Below, one piece after another: positions 51,318-60,971 of a stretch of DNA of 64,000 nucleotides. The stretch's first letter is position 1, and each line of letters opens with the position of its first letter. The notes under the pieces were generated by a model that was not told where the DNA came from, did no database searches, and saw only the letters and a program-made list of their open reading frames with translations. The stretch is from Agromyces sp. H66 (lineage in GTDB: Bacteria > Actinomycetota > Actinomycetes > Actinomycetales > Microbacteriaceae), in assembly GCF_004959775.1 (NCBI RefSeq), contig NZ_SJZG01000003.1, positions 310,001 through 374,000 on the forward strand, read 5' to 3'. Made by a program: the position numbers and the translations under genes.

Positions 51318-52481
51318 GTGAGCAACAGGTATGAACTGCCGCCGGTCGATTTCGGATCCGATCTCGTTCGCTACGCCTTCGAGATCGAGCGACTCCGCGG
51401 CAGCCTCGGCGGTGGCACGACACCCGCACGCACGCTCACCGAACTCCACGCCCTCTTCCGTGTCGTCATGAGTGTGATCTCCGCCCGGATCGAGGGTAAT
51501 CGCACCACGGTCTATGACGCACTGGCAGACATCCCGGCAGTCGGATCCGGACGCCCCGTGACGTCGGATTCACTGCGGGAGATCACCAATATCCTCGCCG
51601 GCATCGATTTCATCGACACCACCGATCCTGCACAACCGCTGACTCACGTCCTCATCCGGGAGCTGCACCGCATCACGGTGGACGGACTGCACCGCGAGGG
51701 AGACCGTACGCCGGGCGAGTATCGCGCCAACGAAGTCTCGATCAACGGTTCCGCCCACACGCCGCCATCGCACGTGTACGTCCACGCGGAGATGTCGGAG
51801 CTGCTCGACTTCGCGAATCGCGACATGCCCATGCACGAACAGATGCTCCATGCGGCGATCGCTCACCATCGGTTCGTCTGGATCCACCCGTTCACGAACG
51901 GCAACGGGCGCGTGTCACGCCTGTTCACGTACGCGATGCTGCGTCGAAACGGTTTCGACTCGGTGCCCGGCTACCGAGCCGTGAATCCGACGGCGGTGTT
52001 CGGCAACGATCGCGACGGCTACTATGCGGCATTGGAGGCCGCGGACCATCTTTCGCCAACCGGGACCGTGGCGTGGTGCGAGTTCTTCGTGCGAGGCCTG
52101 CGCGACGACCTCGAGCGCCTCGTGCAGATGCAGGACTTCTCGTTCGTCATGGACGAGCTCATCGACCCGGCGATCGACCGTCTCACCACGAGTGGAGCGG
52201 CGACCGCCGCCGAGAGCGCCGCACTGAAGATCGCGATACGTCACGGCGTCGTGAAGGCGGGCGATCTGGAACCTGCGCTGCCGGGGACCCCATCGCAACG
52301 CTCCGTGACGATCCGGTCGCTCGTCGAGCGCGGGTTTCTGGTGCATGACGAGCGCGGCCCGCGCTTCTACCGGGTCTCGCTCGCCAGGGCACCGCTCGGC
52401 CCGTTCGTCATCCGACAACTCGACGCGCTCGGCTACCTGCCCCGCATCCTCAAGGACGACGAACCGAGCGGGCCGGCCTGA
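51318..52481 (+). CDS. Class II Fic protein (likely AMPylator)
   Basis: A 387-residue Fic protein. The core is HPFTNGNGR (residues 190-198) with catalytic His190. The inhibitory helix is N-terminal: S55-A-R-I-E59-G60 (S/T-x-x-x-E-G/N), which makes it class II, where Glu59 blocks ATP until displaced. A winged-helix domain follows (about 285-365: AIRHGVVKAGDLEPALPG). Such proteins transfer AMP to a target or themselves. The target is unknown. GTG 51318; the upstream 236 bp is AT-richer than most and holds TAGTAT at 51261-51266, a candidate -10. Confidence 0.93.
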   Translation: MSNRYELPPVDFGSDLVRYAFEIERLRGSLGGGTTPARTLTELHALFRVVMSVISARIEGNRTTVYDALADIPAVGSGRPVTSDSLREITNILAGIDFIDTTDPAQPLTHVLIRELHRITVDGLHREGDRTPGEYRANEVSINGSAHTPPSHVYVHAEMSELLDFANRDMPMHEQMLHAAIAHHRFVWIHPFTNGNGRVSRLFTYAMLRRNGFDSVPGYRAVNPTAVFGNDRDGYYAALEAADHLSPTGTVAWCEFFVRGLRDDLERLVQMQDFSFVMDELIDPAIDRLTTSGAATAAESAALKIAIRHGVVKAGDLEPALPGTPSQRSVTIRSLVERGFLVHDERGPRFYRVSLARAPLGPFVIRQLDALGYLPRILKDDEPSGPA

Positions 52482-52545
52482 CGGACGGACCGGCGACGAC
52501 GGACCGTAGGTTTGCGATGTCGGAGGGGTCCGGCAGAATGCTCTG

Positions 52546-53838
52546 GTGACCGGCATCAAGACCTTCTGGAGCGCGCTTCCCACCGAGGGCCGATGGCTGC
52601 TGTCGACGGTCGCGATCCAGACGCTCGGCCGCGGGCTGACCCTGCCGTTCACGATTATCTACCTGCATGAGGTGCGGGGCTTCGATCTCGGGTTGTCGGG
52701 CGCGTTGATGAGCGTGATCGCGATCACCGGCCTGGTCGTGACCGGCCCGGGCGGCACGCTCATCGACCGGTTCGGCGCCCGCAGGGTGCTGCTCACCGGG
52801 CTGGCCGCGATGATCGCCGGCTGCACCATGCTCGCGTTCGCGACCCACCCCGCGGTCGCGGCCGTCGCGCTCGTGCTCATCGGCGTGAACTTCGGCGTCT
52901 CCTGGCCCGGATTCAACGCGCTGGTCGCGGCCGTGGTCGAGGGCGACCTGCGTCAACGCTATTTCGGCGTCAACTTCGCGCTCGTGAACCTCGGCATCGG
53001 CGTGGGCGGCATCATCGGCGGGTTCTACGTCGATGTGCACGCCCCCGAGACGTTCACCGCGATCTTCCTCGTCGACGCCATCAGCTGCCTCGTGCCCGCG
53101 GCGTTGCTGCTGGGTCCGCTCCGGCACGTGCGCACCCAGGCGGAGCCCGGCGACGAGGCTCCGGCGGCCGGAACCTACCGCGAGATCCTCCGACAGCCGG
53201 CGGTGCTGTGGCTGACCCTGCTCACCTTCATCGCGATGTTCATCGGCTACGGCCAGATGGAGGCCGGGTTCCCGGCCTACGCGCGGCAGGTGGCCGAGGT
53301 CTCGACCCGGGTGGTCGGCCTCGCGTTCGCCGTCAACACCGCGGTGATCGTGCTGCTGCAGTTCACGGTGCTGAACCGCATCAGCGGCCGCCGCCGCACC
53401 CGTGTCATGTGGGTGATGGCGCTGGTGTGGGCGGGCTCGTGGCTGATCCTGGGCGGTGCCGGGCTGCTGCCCGATTCGGTGGCGGCCGCGATCGGCGTCC
53501 TGGCGTTCATGGGCGTCTTCGCGTTCGGCGAGACCCTGCTGCAGCCCACCGTGCCCGCGATCTACAACGACCTCGCCTCCGACCACAACCGCGGCCGGTA
53601 CAACGCGATCAACGCGGCGGCCTTCCAGGCGGGCGCGATCACCGGCCCGATCGTCGCGGGACTCCTCCTCGGCCAAGGCCTCGATGCGATCTACATCATG
53701 GTCATGGTCGTCGGATGCCTCGGCATCGGCGTGCTCGCCACTGCGCTCGAACGCCGCATCCCGCCGAGCGCGAACGGCGTGGTGGCCGAAGGAGCCTCGA
53801 GCATGCCACAGGAGGCCACCTCCACCCACGAGGGGTAG
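52546..53838 (+). CDS. MFS transporter
   Basis: A 430-residue facilitator with about 12 helices, opening TEGRWLLSTVAIQTLGRGLT. Motif A appears as GTLIDRFGARRVLLTG. The pattern (LPFTIIYLHEVRGFDLGLSG) resembles the MDR-type MFS group. GTG 52546 lies 64 bp past the fic stop; shared transcription is possible but not shown. The tail ends just before the toxin-antitoxin operator. Confidence 0.88.
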   Translation: MTGIKTFWSALPTEGRWLLSTVAIQTLGRGLTLPFTIIYLHEVRGFDLGLSGALMSVIAITGLVVTGPGGTLIDRFGARRVLLTGLAAMIAGCTMLAFATHPAVAAVALVLIGVNFGVSWPGFNALVAAVVEGDLRQRYFGVNFALVNLGIGVGGIIGGFYVDVHAPETFTAIFLVDAISCLVPAALLLGPLRHVRTQAEPGDEAPAAGTYREILRQPAVLWLTLLTFIAMFIGYGQMEAGFPAYARQVAEVSTRVVGLAFAVNTAVIVLLQFTVLNRISGRRRTRVMWVMALVWAGSWLILGGAGLLPDSVAAAIGVLAFMGVFAFGETLLQPTVPAIYNDLASDHNRGRYNAINAAAFQAGAITGPIVAGLLLGQGLDAIYIMVMVVGCLGIGVLATALERRIPPSANGVVAEGASSMPQEATSTHEG

Positions 53839-53851
53839 GCGGCGACATCAG

Positions 53852-53873
53852 ATTGTAGACGCGCGTCTACAAT
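53852..53873. promoter_or_regulatory. Toxin-antitoxin operator and promoter
   Basis: A perfect 22-bp palindrome with half-site ATTGTAGACGC (53852-53862). Its last six bases, TACAAT (53868-53873), are a near-ideal -10 element 19 bases before the antitoxin ATG. Antitoxin binding would therefore cover the polymerase site. Confidence 0.88.
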
Positions 53874-53891
53874 GGGAACTACACTCATCGC

Positions 53892-54170
53892 ATGCGAACG
53901 ATCACGTCCCGCGATCTCAAGCAGAACCCGAGCGAGGTGTACCGACGCGTGCTCGAAAGCGGCGAAGAGCACGTCATCACGTCGCACGGCAAGAGCGTCG
54001 GCGTGAAGCTCGTGCCCGATCACCCCGGTCCGCAGCGATGGGTCCCTGCCGCGACGTTGCGCGCCGGGCTCGCCAGGCTTCCGCACGAGAACGTGGAGGA
54101 GTTCCTGCGCGATCTCGAGGCGCTCCGCGACGCTGAACCGCTCCGCGACCCGTGGGACGACGCCGAATGA
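53892..54170 (+). CDS. Phd/YefM-type antitoxin
   Basis: A 92-residue antitoxin: TITSRDLKQNPSEVYRRVLE (about residues 3-22) and HVITSHGKSVGVKLVP (about 27-42) are the Phd/YefM DNA-binding and dimer core. The acidic C-terminus (ALRDAEPLRDPWDDAE) would occupy the toxin's active site. It overlaps the toxin gene by ATGA and is preceded by a perfect operator, so it likely represses its own operon, more tightly with toxin bound. Confidence 0.92.
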   Translation: MRTITSRDLKQNPSEVYRRVLESGEEHVITSHGKSVGVKLVPDHPGPQRWVPAATLRAGLARLPHENVEEFLRDLEALRDAEPLRDPWDDAE

Positions 54171-54571
54171 TCCTGCTCGACACGAACGTGCTCATCGACC
54201 TGCCCGATGACGACGTACTCGGCGACGAGACCCTCGGGGCGAGCATCCTCAGCAGGGCGGAACTCGAATTCGCCATCCGTTCGGCCAGGAACGACTCCAT
54301 CGCCCTCGCGCGGGCGCAGTACCTCTCCGCGCTCGACCGCTTCATCGACTGGCTGCCGTTCGATGCCGATGCGTCCCGCGCGTACGGCTTCCTCGCCGCC
54401 TCGATGCTCCGCAACGGCGCGAAGGGACGGGCGCGCAAGACCGACACGTTCATCGCGGCCCAGGCCTACGCGGCCGGCGTCCCCCTGATGACGCGCAACA
54501 TCGCCGACTTCGCCGCGATCACGAGCCTCGTGCGCATCGTCGACCCGGGTCGGGCCGGCGCTGACGCCTGA
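54167..54571 (+). CDS. vapC: VapC-type PIN ribonuclease toxin
   Basis: A 134-residue PIN-domain RNase. Acidic metal residues: Asp in MILLDTNVLIDL, Glu in SRAELEFAIR, Asp in RKTDTFIAAQAYAAG, and Asp in TRNIADFAAI. All four are intact, so the toxin should be active. ATG 54167 overlaps the antitoxin stop. VapC enzymes cut specific tRNAs or rRNA; the target here is unknown. Confidence 0.92.
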   Translation: MILLDTNVLIDLPDDDVLGDETLGASILSRAELEFAIRSARNDSIALARAQYLSALDRFIDWLPFDADASRAYGFLAASMLRNGAKGRARKTDTFIAAQAYAAGVPLMTRNIADFAAITSLVRIVDPGRAGADA

Positions 54572-54577
54572 CCGCCA

Positions 54578-56140
54578 TCACACGTGCGGCACGAACTCCT
54601 GCCACGCGAGCCGCTTCTCGCGCCGCGGGTCGGACTCCACGCGGTCGACACGGTCGAACACGAGGGTGCGCCGCCCGGCCTCATCGTACCGCGGCCACTC
54701 GGGCCCGGGACTGCCGGATGCCGCGAACGACGTCCAGTGACGTTGCATCCGTCGCCCGACCGCGCGGTACATCCGCCGTCCGCCGAGCAGGGTGAGGGCC
54801 GCACCGGTGAGCGTGTCGAACTTCTCGAACAGGGCGAAGAGCTCGAGACCGTGGGTCGCGTCGAGGCCGAGCAGTCGCGGCATCCGCGGCGCCGCGTCGA
54901 ACCGGTAGAAGTACACCGGTGCGAACCGCGAGTGCCGTTCGCCCACCTTCACCGACGGGAACCAGAACGTGAAGTCGCCGCCGAAGTCGGCGGCCGGGCG
55001 TCGCTCGGGCAGCCCGGGATACTGCCGCTTGATGGCCTTGCGCGCCTTCTTCTTCGTGTTCGCGAAGATGGCGCGGATGCGCGGCTTCGTGGTCGGGAGG
55101 ATGCCGATGCGCCCCTCGAAGAGCGACCCCTCGCGGTCGTTGGTGCCGATGATGAGCGGCGCCCGGTGCGCGAGGCCGTCGCGGAACGCATCGAGCGGGC
55201 GATGGGGGAGGAAGTCGCCGTCGATGACGGGCGCGAGGCTGATGGTGCCGGGGTGCTCGTCGGGCGTGCGGACGCTGAGCGCGGTCGTCGCTGCGGCGAG
55301 CACCATCGGGTCGGCCGTTCGCAGCATGACCGCGGCATCCTCGGGGGACTCGCTGTCGAGGTCGTCGTCATCGACGAGCCGGCTGAGCAGGTGCACGTAC
55401 TCCCCCGCCCACTTCGCCGCGACCTCGGGCGGGTACACGGCGTTCGCCGGCGAACTCTGCGCGATGGCCCGGGCGAAGAGCCCCTCGGCCGCGGGCACCG
55501 CGAGCAGCGTGGTGACCGAGTTCGCGCCCGACGACTCGCCGAACAGCGTCACGTTGCCCGGGTCGCCGCCGAACGCGCGGACGTTGCGGCGCACCCACTC
55601 GAGCGCCGCCACCTGGTCGCGCAGGCCGAGGTTGACGTCGAACGGATGCCGCGGCGACGAGTATGCCCGGAAATCCAGCCAGCCGAGCGCGCCGAGCCGG
55701 TAGTTGAGGCTCACGTACACCACGCCGTGCTGCCGTACGAGCCGCTCGCCCTGCCGCGGATACTCGCCCGACGAGCCGACGCTGTACGCGCCGCCGTGGA
55801 TGAAGACCATGACCGGGCGGCCGCCGACCGGGGCATCCGACTCGTCGGGCGCGGTCACGTTGACGCTCAGGCAGTCCTCGCTGCGCACGAGCCGGGGGTG
55901 CGCACCGATGAACTGGCCCCGCCGCAGCTGCGGGGCGACCGGGCCGAAATCCGCTGCGTCGCGCACGCCGTCCCAGCCCGGAGCGCGCTCGGGCGCCCGG
56001 AACCTGCGGGCGCCACCGGTGTCGGCCGCGTACGGGATGCCGCGCCACATCCGCACACCCCGGCGACGGATGCCCCGCACGGCGCCGTCCCCGGTCTCCA
56101 CGAGGAGGGCATCACCTGTGCGGGTCCCGCTCAGCACCAT
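54578..56140 (-). CDS. Carboxylesterase family B (para-nitrobenzyl esterase type)
   Basis: A 520-residue alpha/beta hydrolase of the carboxylesterase B family. RSEDCLSVNVTAPD is the N-terminal family signature, FIHGGAYSVGSSGEYP the oxyanion hole, S203 in TLFGESSGANSV the nucleophile, and DATHGLELFALF carries the catalytic His; an acidic residue in REGSLFEGR is the probable third member. ATG 56140 gives the usual N-terminus. No signal peptide, so cytoplasmic. It ends six bases from the toxin gene. Confidence 0.92.
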   Translation of the reverse strand: MVLSGTRTGDALLVETGDGAVRGIRRRGVRMWRGIPYAADTGGARRFRAPERAPGWDGVRDAADFGPVAPQLRRGQFIGAHPRLVRSEDCLSVNVTAPDESDAPVGGRPVMVFIHGGAYSVGSSGEYPRQGERLVRQHGVVYVSLNYRLGALGWLDFRAYSSPRHPFDVNLGLRDQVAALEWVRRNVRAFGGDPGNVTLFGESSGANSVTTLLAVPAAEGLFARAIAQSSPANAVYPPEVAAKWAGEYVHLLSRLVDDDDLDSESPEDAAVMLRTADPMVLAAATTALSVRTPDEHPGTISLAPVIDGDFLPHRPLDAFRDGLAHRAPLIIGTNDREGSLFEGRIGILPTTKPRIRAIFANTKKKARKAIKRQYPGLPERRPAADFGGDFTFWFPSVKVGERHSRFAPVYFYRFDAAPRMPRLLGLDATHGLELFALFEKFDTLTGAALTLLGGRRMYRAVGRRMQRHWTSFAASGSPGPEWPRYDEAGRRTLVFDRVDRVESDPRREKRLAWQEFVPHV

Positions 56141-56277
56141 GTAAGCGACCCTACGCCCGGGAGGTGAACGCACGGCATCGACGGGCTCGCGGCATCCGTC
56201 ACCCCTGTCTCCGTTCCCGCGTGGCGTCACCCGTCCGATGGCAACGCCGCGCGGGAACGGCAACGTGGGGCGAGGGG

Positions 56278-58497
56278 CTACTCGATGATCTCGGCGTCGA
56301 TGACACCCTCGGCAGCGCCACCGCCCTCGCCGCCCTCGACGCCGTCGGCCCGTGCGACGGTGAGCGACTCTCCGTCGGCGCCCAGGTCGACCTTCACCGT
56401 GTCGCCGTCGCGGATGTCACCCGTGAGCAGCGCCCGCGCGAGGCGGTCGTCGATCTCGTGCTGCATGAGTCGGCGCAGCGGCCGCGCGCCGTAGAGCGGA
56501 TCGTAACCGCGCTCGGCGAGCCACGCGCGAGCGTCGGGTGTGACCCCGAGCTGCAGGCGACGGTCATGAAGCCTCGCGGAGAGCCGGTCGATGTACAGGT
56601 TCACGATCTCGCCGAGCTCCTCCTCGGTGAGCGCCGAGAACACGACGATGTCGTCGAGACGGTTCACGAACTCGGGCTTGAACGACTGCCGCACGGCCTG
56701 CAGCACCGCCTGCTCCTTCTCGTCCCACGACAGCGACGGGTCGATGAGGAACTGCGACCCGAGGTTGGACGTGAGGATGAGGATGGTGTTGCGGAAGTCG
56801 ACCGTGCGTCCCTGCCCGTCGGTCAGGCGGCCGTCGTCGAGCACCTGCAGCAGCACGTCGAACACCTCGGGATGCGCCTTCTCGACCTCGTCGAAGAGCA
56901 CGACCGAATACGGGCGCCGCCGCACGGCCTCGGTGAGCTGGCCGCCCTGGTCGTACCCGACGTACCCGGGAGGAGCGCCGAGGAGCCGCGAGACCGAGAA
57001 CTTCTCGCCGTACTCCGACATGTCGATCCGCACCATGGCGTGCTCGTCGTCGAAGAGGAACTCGGCGAGCGACTTCGCGAGCTCGGTCTTGCCGACGCCC
57101 GTGGGCCCGAGGAAGAGGAACGAACCCGTGGGCCGGTTCGCGTCGCTGATGCCGGCGCGCGAGCGGCGCACCGCATCGGCGACGGCGGCGACGGCCCGCT
57201 TCTGCCCGATGAGGCGCTTGCCGAGCTCCGCCTCGAGCTGCAGCAGCTTCTCGGTCTCGCCCTGCATGAGCTTGCCGACCGGGATGCCGGTCCACGCCGA
57301 GATGACCGCGGCGATATCCTCCTCGGTGACCTGCTCGTTCACCATGCGCGGCTCGTCGGGCTCCTCCTCGGCGCGCTCGGCCTCGGCGAGGTCTCGCTCG
57401 AGCTGCTTGATGGTCTCGTACTCGAGCTTCGACGCGCGCTGGTAGTCGGCCTCGCGCATGGCGCGGTCGCGCTCGGTGATCGCCTCGTCGAGCCGCTTCT
57501 TCAGCTCGCCGACGCGGTTCAATCCCATGCGCTCGCGCGCCCAACGCGCCTCCAGCTCGGCGAGCTCGCGCTCCTGCTCCACGAGCGTCTCGCGCAGCTT
57601 GGCGAGCCGCTCCTTCGAGGCCTCGTCCTTCTCGCGCTTGAGGGCGAGTTCCTCGAGCTTGAGGCGGTCGACCTGGCGCTTCAGCTGGTCGATCTCGACG
57701 GGGCTGGAGTCGATCTCCATCTTGAGGCGGCTCATGGCCTCGTCGATGAGGTCGATCGCCTTGTCGGGCAGCTGCCGCGCGGTGATGTAGCGATTCGAGA
57801 GGGATGCCGCGGCAACGAGTGCGGCATCCGAGATCGTGACCCCGTGGTGCGCCTCGTACCGGCCTTTGAGTCCGCGCAGGATCGCCACGGTGTCCTCGAC
57901 CGACGGCTCGCCGACGTACACCTGCTGGAAGCGCCGCTCCAGCGCGGCGTCCTTCTCGATGTACTCGCGGTACTCGTTGAGGGTGGTCGCGCCGATGAGA
58001 TGCAGCTCGCCGCGGGCGAGCATGGGCTTCAGCATGTTGGATGCCGCGACCGAGCCCTCGCCGCCGCCCGCGCCCATGAGCAGGTGCAGCTCGTCGACGA
58101 AGGTGATGATGCCGCCCTCGGCGTCGTCGATCTCCTTGAGCACGGCCTTCAGGCGCTCCTCGAACTGTCCGCGGTACATTGCGCCGGCCACGAGCGCCGA
58201 GATGTCGAGCGTGACGAGCTGCTTGTCCTTCAGGGACTCGGCGACATCGCCCGCGACGATGCGCTGCGCGAGTCCCTCGACGACCGCGGTCTTGCCGACG
58301 CCGGGCTCGCCGATGAGCACGGGGTTGTTCTTCGTGCGGCGTGTGAGGACCTGGCTGACGCGCCGGATCTCGGCGTCACGCCCGATCACGGGGTCGAGCT
58401 TGCCCGCCTTCGCGAGGTCGGTGAGGTTCACCCCGTACTGTTCGAGCGCCGACTGCTGCTCCTCCTGCGAGTTCGGCGCACCCTGCATGTTGGCCAT
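56278..58497 (-). CDS. clpB: ClpB disaggregase lacking the N-terminal domain
   Basis: A 739-residue AAA+ chaperone that pulls proteins out of aggregates with DnaK. Both ATPase rings are intact: Walker A GEPGVGKT and [14 protein letters not shown], sensor/arginine-finger regions [20 protein letters not shown] and [11 protein letters not shown], with the coiled-coil M domain (about 270-395) between. The double Clp-N domain of ordinary ClpB (about 860 residues) is missing; the protein starts just before [23 protein letters not shown] 58497 has GAAGGG six bases upstream and is preferred to ATG 58503. A HAIR element lies 19 bp upstream. Confidence 0.95.
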   Translation of the reverse strand: MANMQGAPNSQEEQQSALEQYGVNLTDLAKAGKLDPVIGRDAEIRRVSQVLTRRTKNNPVLIGEPGVGKTAVVEGLAQRIVAGDVAESLKDKQLVTLDISALVAGAMYRGQFEERLKAVLKEIDDAEGGIITFVDELHLLMGAGGGEGSVAASNMLKPMLARGELHLIGATTLNEYREYIEKDAALERRFQQVYVGEPSVEDTVAILRGLKGRYEAHHGVTISDAALVAAASLSNRYITARQLPDKAIDLIDEAMSRLKMEIDSSPVEIDQLKRQVDRLKLEELALKREKDEASKERLAKLRETLVEQERELAELEARWARERMGLNRVGELKKRLDEAITERDRAMREADYQRASKLEYETIKQLERDLAEAERAEEEPDEPRMVNEQVTEEDIAAVISAWTGIPVGKLMQGETEKLLQLEAELGKRLIGQKRAVAAVADAVRRSRAGISDANRPTGSFLFLGPTGVGKTELAKSLAEFLFDDEHAMVRIDMSEYGEKFSVSRLLGAPPGYVGYDQGGQLTEAVRRRPYSVVLFDEVEKAHPEVFDVLLQVLDDGRLTDGQGRTVDFRNTILILTSNLGSQFLIDPSLSWDEKEQAVLQAVRQSFKPEFVNRLDDIVVFSALTEEELGEIVNLYIDRLSARLHDRRLQLGVTPDARAWLAERGYDPLYGARPLRRLMQHEIDDRLARALLTGDIRDGDTVKVDLGADGESLTVARADGVEGGEGGGAAEGVIDAEIIE

Positions 58498-58515
58498 CGG
58501 CATCCCTTCGTCAAA

Positions 58516-58536
58516 CTTGAGCTTACTAGACTCAAC
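58516..58536. promoter_or_regulatory. HAIR element (HspR operator) before clpB
   Basis: CTTGAGC-N7-ACTCAAC at 58516-58536 matches the HspR consensus CTTGAGT-N7-ACTCAAG with one change in each arm. It lies between clpB and the divergent Ddn-like gene and predicts heat-shock repression by HspR; hspR is not in the window. Confidence 0.85.
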
Positions 58537-58691
58537 TTTGGGCGAGAGGCTGAATATTCCGGATGTCGCGCCCGGATCGTCCCCCGAGCCTCACGCTAGA
58601 CGGGTGCCGCAGCCGCCGCCAGCGCCCGCGGGAATGCGCAGCCGCGGCATCCGTGTTGGGATGAACGGACACACGAACAGAGAGGTTGCGA

Positions 58692-59132
58692 ATGCCACTG
58701 GTGGGAGAGTACGAGCCGAGCACGTCGGAGTGGGCTCGCGTACAGGCCGAGAACTTCGAGGCGTCGAACGGCGCCGAGGCCAACACGTTGCGGGGACGCC
58801 CGATCATCGTGATGACGTCGAAGGGCGCGAAGACCGGGAAGCTCCGCAAGACCGCGCTCATGCGCGTCGAGCACGACGGCGAGTACGCCGTCGTCGCCTC
58901 GAGGGGCGGCTCGCCGACGCATCCGACCTGGTACTGGAACCTCAAGAAGCACCCGCACGTCGAACTGCAGGACGGCGCCGAGAAGCATGACTACGAGGCG
59001 CGCGAGCTCGAGGGCGAGGAGCGCGAGCTCTGGTGGCGCCGTGCCAACGAGACGTGGCCCGACTACGACGTGTACCAGACCAAGACCGACCGGCAGATCC
59101 CGGTCTTCCTGCTCACGCGCATCACGCTCTGA
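58692..59132 (+). CDS. Deazaflavin (F420)-dependent nitroreductase-family protein
   Basis: A 146-residue split-barrel protein of the Ddn/F420-dependent nitroreductase family. [20 protein letters not shown] (about residues 34-53) is the F420-phosphate contact, and [20 protein letters not shown] with HPHVELQDG completes the barrel pattern. The natural substrate is unknown; relatives reduce quinones or nitro compounds with F420H2. ATG 58692 has AGAGAGG upstream. It fits the F420 genes at 8.5-12.1 kb. Confidence 0.9.
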   Translation: MPLVGEYEPSTSEWARVQAENFEASNGAEANTLRGRPIIVMTSKGAKTGKLRKTALMRVEHDGEYAVVASRGGSPTHPTWYWNLKKHPHVELQDGAEKHDYEARELEGEERELWWRRANETWPDYDVYQTKTDRQIPVFLLTRITL

Positions 59133-59146
59133 GCAGCGGCGGCGCG

Positions 59147-59827
59147 ATGCCGATGACGCGACCGGTCGAGCTCGCCCTGCCGTTCACGGAACGGTGGCTC
59201 GTGCAGAACAGCCCCGCCCGACGCGTGCCGAGCCATGGCACCGACCTCTTCGGCGGGCGGTACGCGATCGACTTCGTCGGCGTCGACGAGCGGCGGCGCA
59301 CGGCCGGCGTGCGGGGTTGGGGCACCCTGTTCGGCACCGAACCGCCCGAGCGGTTCTTCGCGTTCGGCCGCCCGATCCTGGCGCCGGCCGACGGCGTGGT
59401 CGTCGCCGTGCACGACGGGGAACCCGATCACGACGCCCGCCGGTCGCAACTCGCCCTGGTCGGGTACATGCTGGGCCAGGCCGAGCGGGCGCGGGAGGGC
59501 ATCGGGGCGATCGCCGGCAACCATGTCATCATCGCGCTGCGCGACGTCGGGGCGTTCGTCGCGCTCGTGCATCTGCAGGCCGGTTCGCTCCGGGTCGCCG
59601 TGGGCGACGCGGTGACCACCGGGCAGCAGCTCGGCGCGTGCGGCAACTCGGGCAACTCGACCCAGCCCCACGTGCACGTGCAGGTCATGGACGGCCCCGA
59701 CCCGTCGGTCGCGCGGGGTGTGCCGATGGCGTTCCGGAACTACCGCGAATGGCCGGCGGGCGCGAGCGAGCCGTACGCCGTCGCATCGGGCATCCCGCGC
59801 GAGGGCGCCGTCGTCGAGCCGCTCTGA
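59147..59827 (+). CDS. M23-type metallopeptidase domain protein
   Basis: A 226-residue LytM/M23-like protein. Metal ligands appear as His-x-x-Asp-like SHGTDLFGGRYAIDF (about residues 27-41) and HVHVQVM (about 170-176), with RPILAPADGVVVAVHDGEPD and GNSGNSTQPHVHVQ as the typical peptidase core. No signal peptide is seen, which is unusual for a wall hydrolase, so it may act inside or be exported otherwise. ATG 59147 or 59153. It lies 14 bases after the Ddn-like gene. Confidence 0.82.
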   Translation: MPMTRPVELALPFTERWLVQNSPARRVPSHGTDLFGGRYAIDFVGVDERRRTAGVRGWGTLFGTEPPERFFAFGRPILAPADGVVVAVHDGEPDHDARRSQLALVGYMLGQAERAREGIGAIAGNHVIIALRDVGAFVALVHLQAGSLRVAVGDAVTTGQQLGACGNSGNSTQPHVHVQVMDGPDPSVARGVPMAFRNYREWPAGASEPYAVASGIPREGAVVEPL

Positions 59828-59834
59828 GTCACCC

Positions 59835-60971
59835 TCAGAGCCACCGCATCGTGAACGCGCGCGCGAGCAGGGCGCGCAACGGCGCGACGCCGAGCACGCG
59901 CACGCCGGCGTTCCGCAGGCGCAGCCGCAGGCCGGCGGCGGGCGCGCCCATCGCCATGTTGAACGCCGCCTGCCTGGTGGCGCGGCGAGCCGACGCCCGG
60001 CGCAGACGGTCGTAGACGTCGAACGCCTCGAACGGCGCACCAGCCGCGAGGGCGAGCGCGAGGTCGTGGTCGAGGCGCATCGCATCCAGCCAGCCGAGGT
60101 TCATGCCCTGCCCGCCGATCGGGCTGACCTCGTGCGCGGCATCGCCGGCGAGCGCGACGCGGCCCCGCGACATCCGCTCGGCGAGGTGCTGTCGCGCCTC
60201 GAACGCGCTCGGCTCCGCGGCGGCGGATGCATCGAACGCGCCGTCCGTGCGCGACCGCACGATCGTGGCGAGGTGCTCAGGGCCGAGCTGCGGGGGCGGA
60301 CGCCGCACCCACGCCACCCAGCGGCGGAGGCCCCCCGGCATCGGGAACGACTCCACCACCCCCGCCGGCTCGAAGTGCAGCAGCGCCGACGCGGGCTCCC
60401 CCGTGTCGTCGCGCGTGTCGCCCATCACGTAGTTCGCGCGTCCGCGTCGCGTCCGCCAGCCGATGCCGAGCTGTCGGCGGATGTCGCTGCGCACGCCGTC
60501 GGCCGCGACCGCGTACCACGCCCCCACCGCGACCGGCTCGCCGCCCGCGTCGCCCGTGACCTCGACGTGGGATCCGCGGTCGTGGACGGCGTGAACGTCG
60601 ACACCGCGCCGAAGCGCGCCGGGGCGCAGTTCGTCGAGCCGCCGTTCGAGCATCGCCTCGGTCTCGAGCTGGGGCAGCGACAGCACGGTGCCCGCGCGTC
60701 GGAACGACATGGTGCCGAGCACGCGGCCCCGGCACGTCACGCGCCCGTCGACGATCTCGACGGCCCGCGCCCTGACCTCGTCCTCCAGACCCGCGAGCGC
60801 GAGCGCCCTGAGTCCCGGCGGATGGATGCCGATCGCGCGGGACCGGCCCGAGCGCGACGAGCGCCGCTCGAGCACGACCGCGTCGACGCCACGGCGGGCG
60901 AGGAGGCATCCGAGCAGCAGGCCCACCGGCCCACCGCCGACGATCACGACGTCGTGCCGCGGCTCAGCCAT
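59835..60971 (-). CDS. FAD-dependent monooxygenase (aromatic hydroxylase type)
   Basis: A 378-residue flavoprotein hydroxylase. The FAD dinucleotide loop is VVIVGGGPVGLLLGCLLARR (about residues 8-27), the DG motif VAADGVRSDIRRQLG (about 155-169), and GDAAHEVSPIGGQGMNLGWL (about 267-286) is the GD and ribityl region. It resembles UbiH/PHBH-type enzymes that hydroxylate aromatic rings. ATG 60971 overlaps the methyltransferase stop by eight bases. As third gene after the type III PKS, it probably oxidises the ring of a PKS-made phenolic lipid. Confidence 0.92.
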   Translation of the reverse strand: MAEPRHDVVIVGGGPVGLLLGCLLARRGVDAVVLERRSSRSGRSRAIGIHPPGLRALALAGLEDEVRARAVEIVDGRVTCRGRVLGTMSFRRAGTVLSLPQLETEAMLERRLDELRPGALRRGVDVHAVHDRGSHVEVTGDAGGEPVAVGAWYAVAADGVRSDIRRQLGIGWRTRRGRANYVMGDTRDDTGEPASALLHFEPAGVVESFPMPGGLRRWVAWVRRPPPQLGPEHLATIVRSRTDGAFDASAAAEPSAFEARQHLAERMSRGRVALAGDAAHEVSPIGGQGMNLGWLDAMRLDHDLALALAAGAPFEAFDVYDRLRRASARRATRQAAFNMAMGAPAAGLRLRLRNAGVRVLGVAPLRALLARAFTMRWL

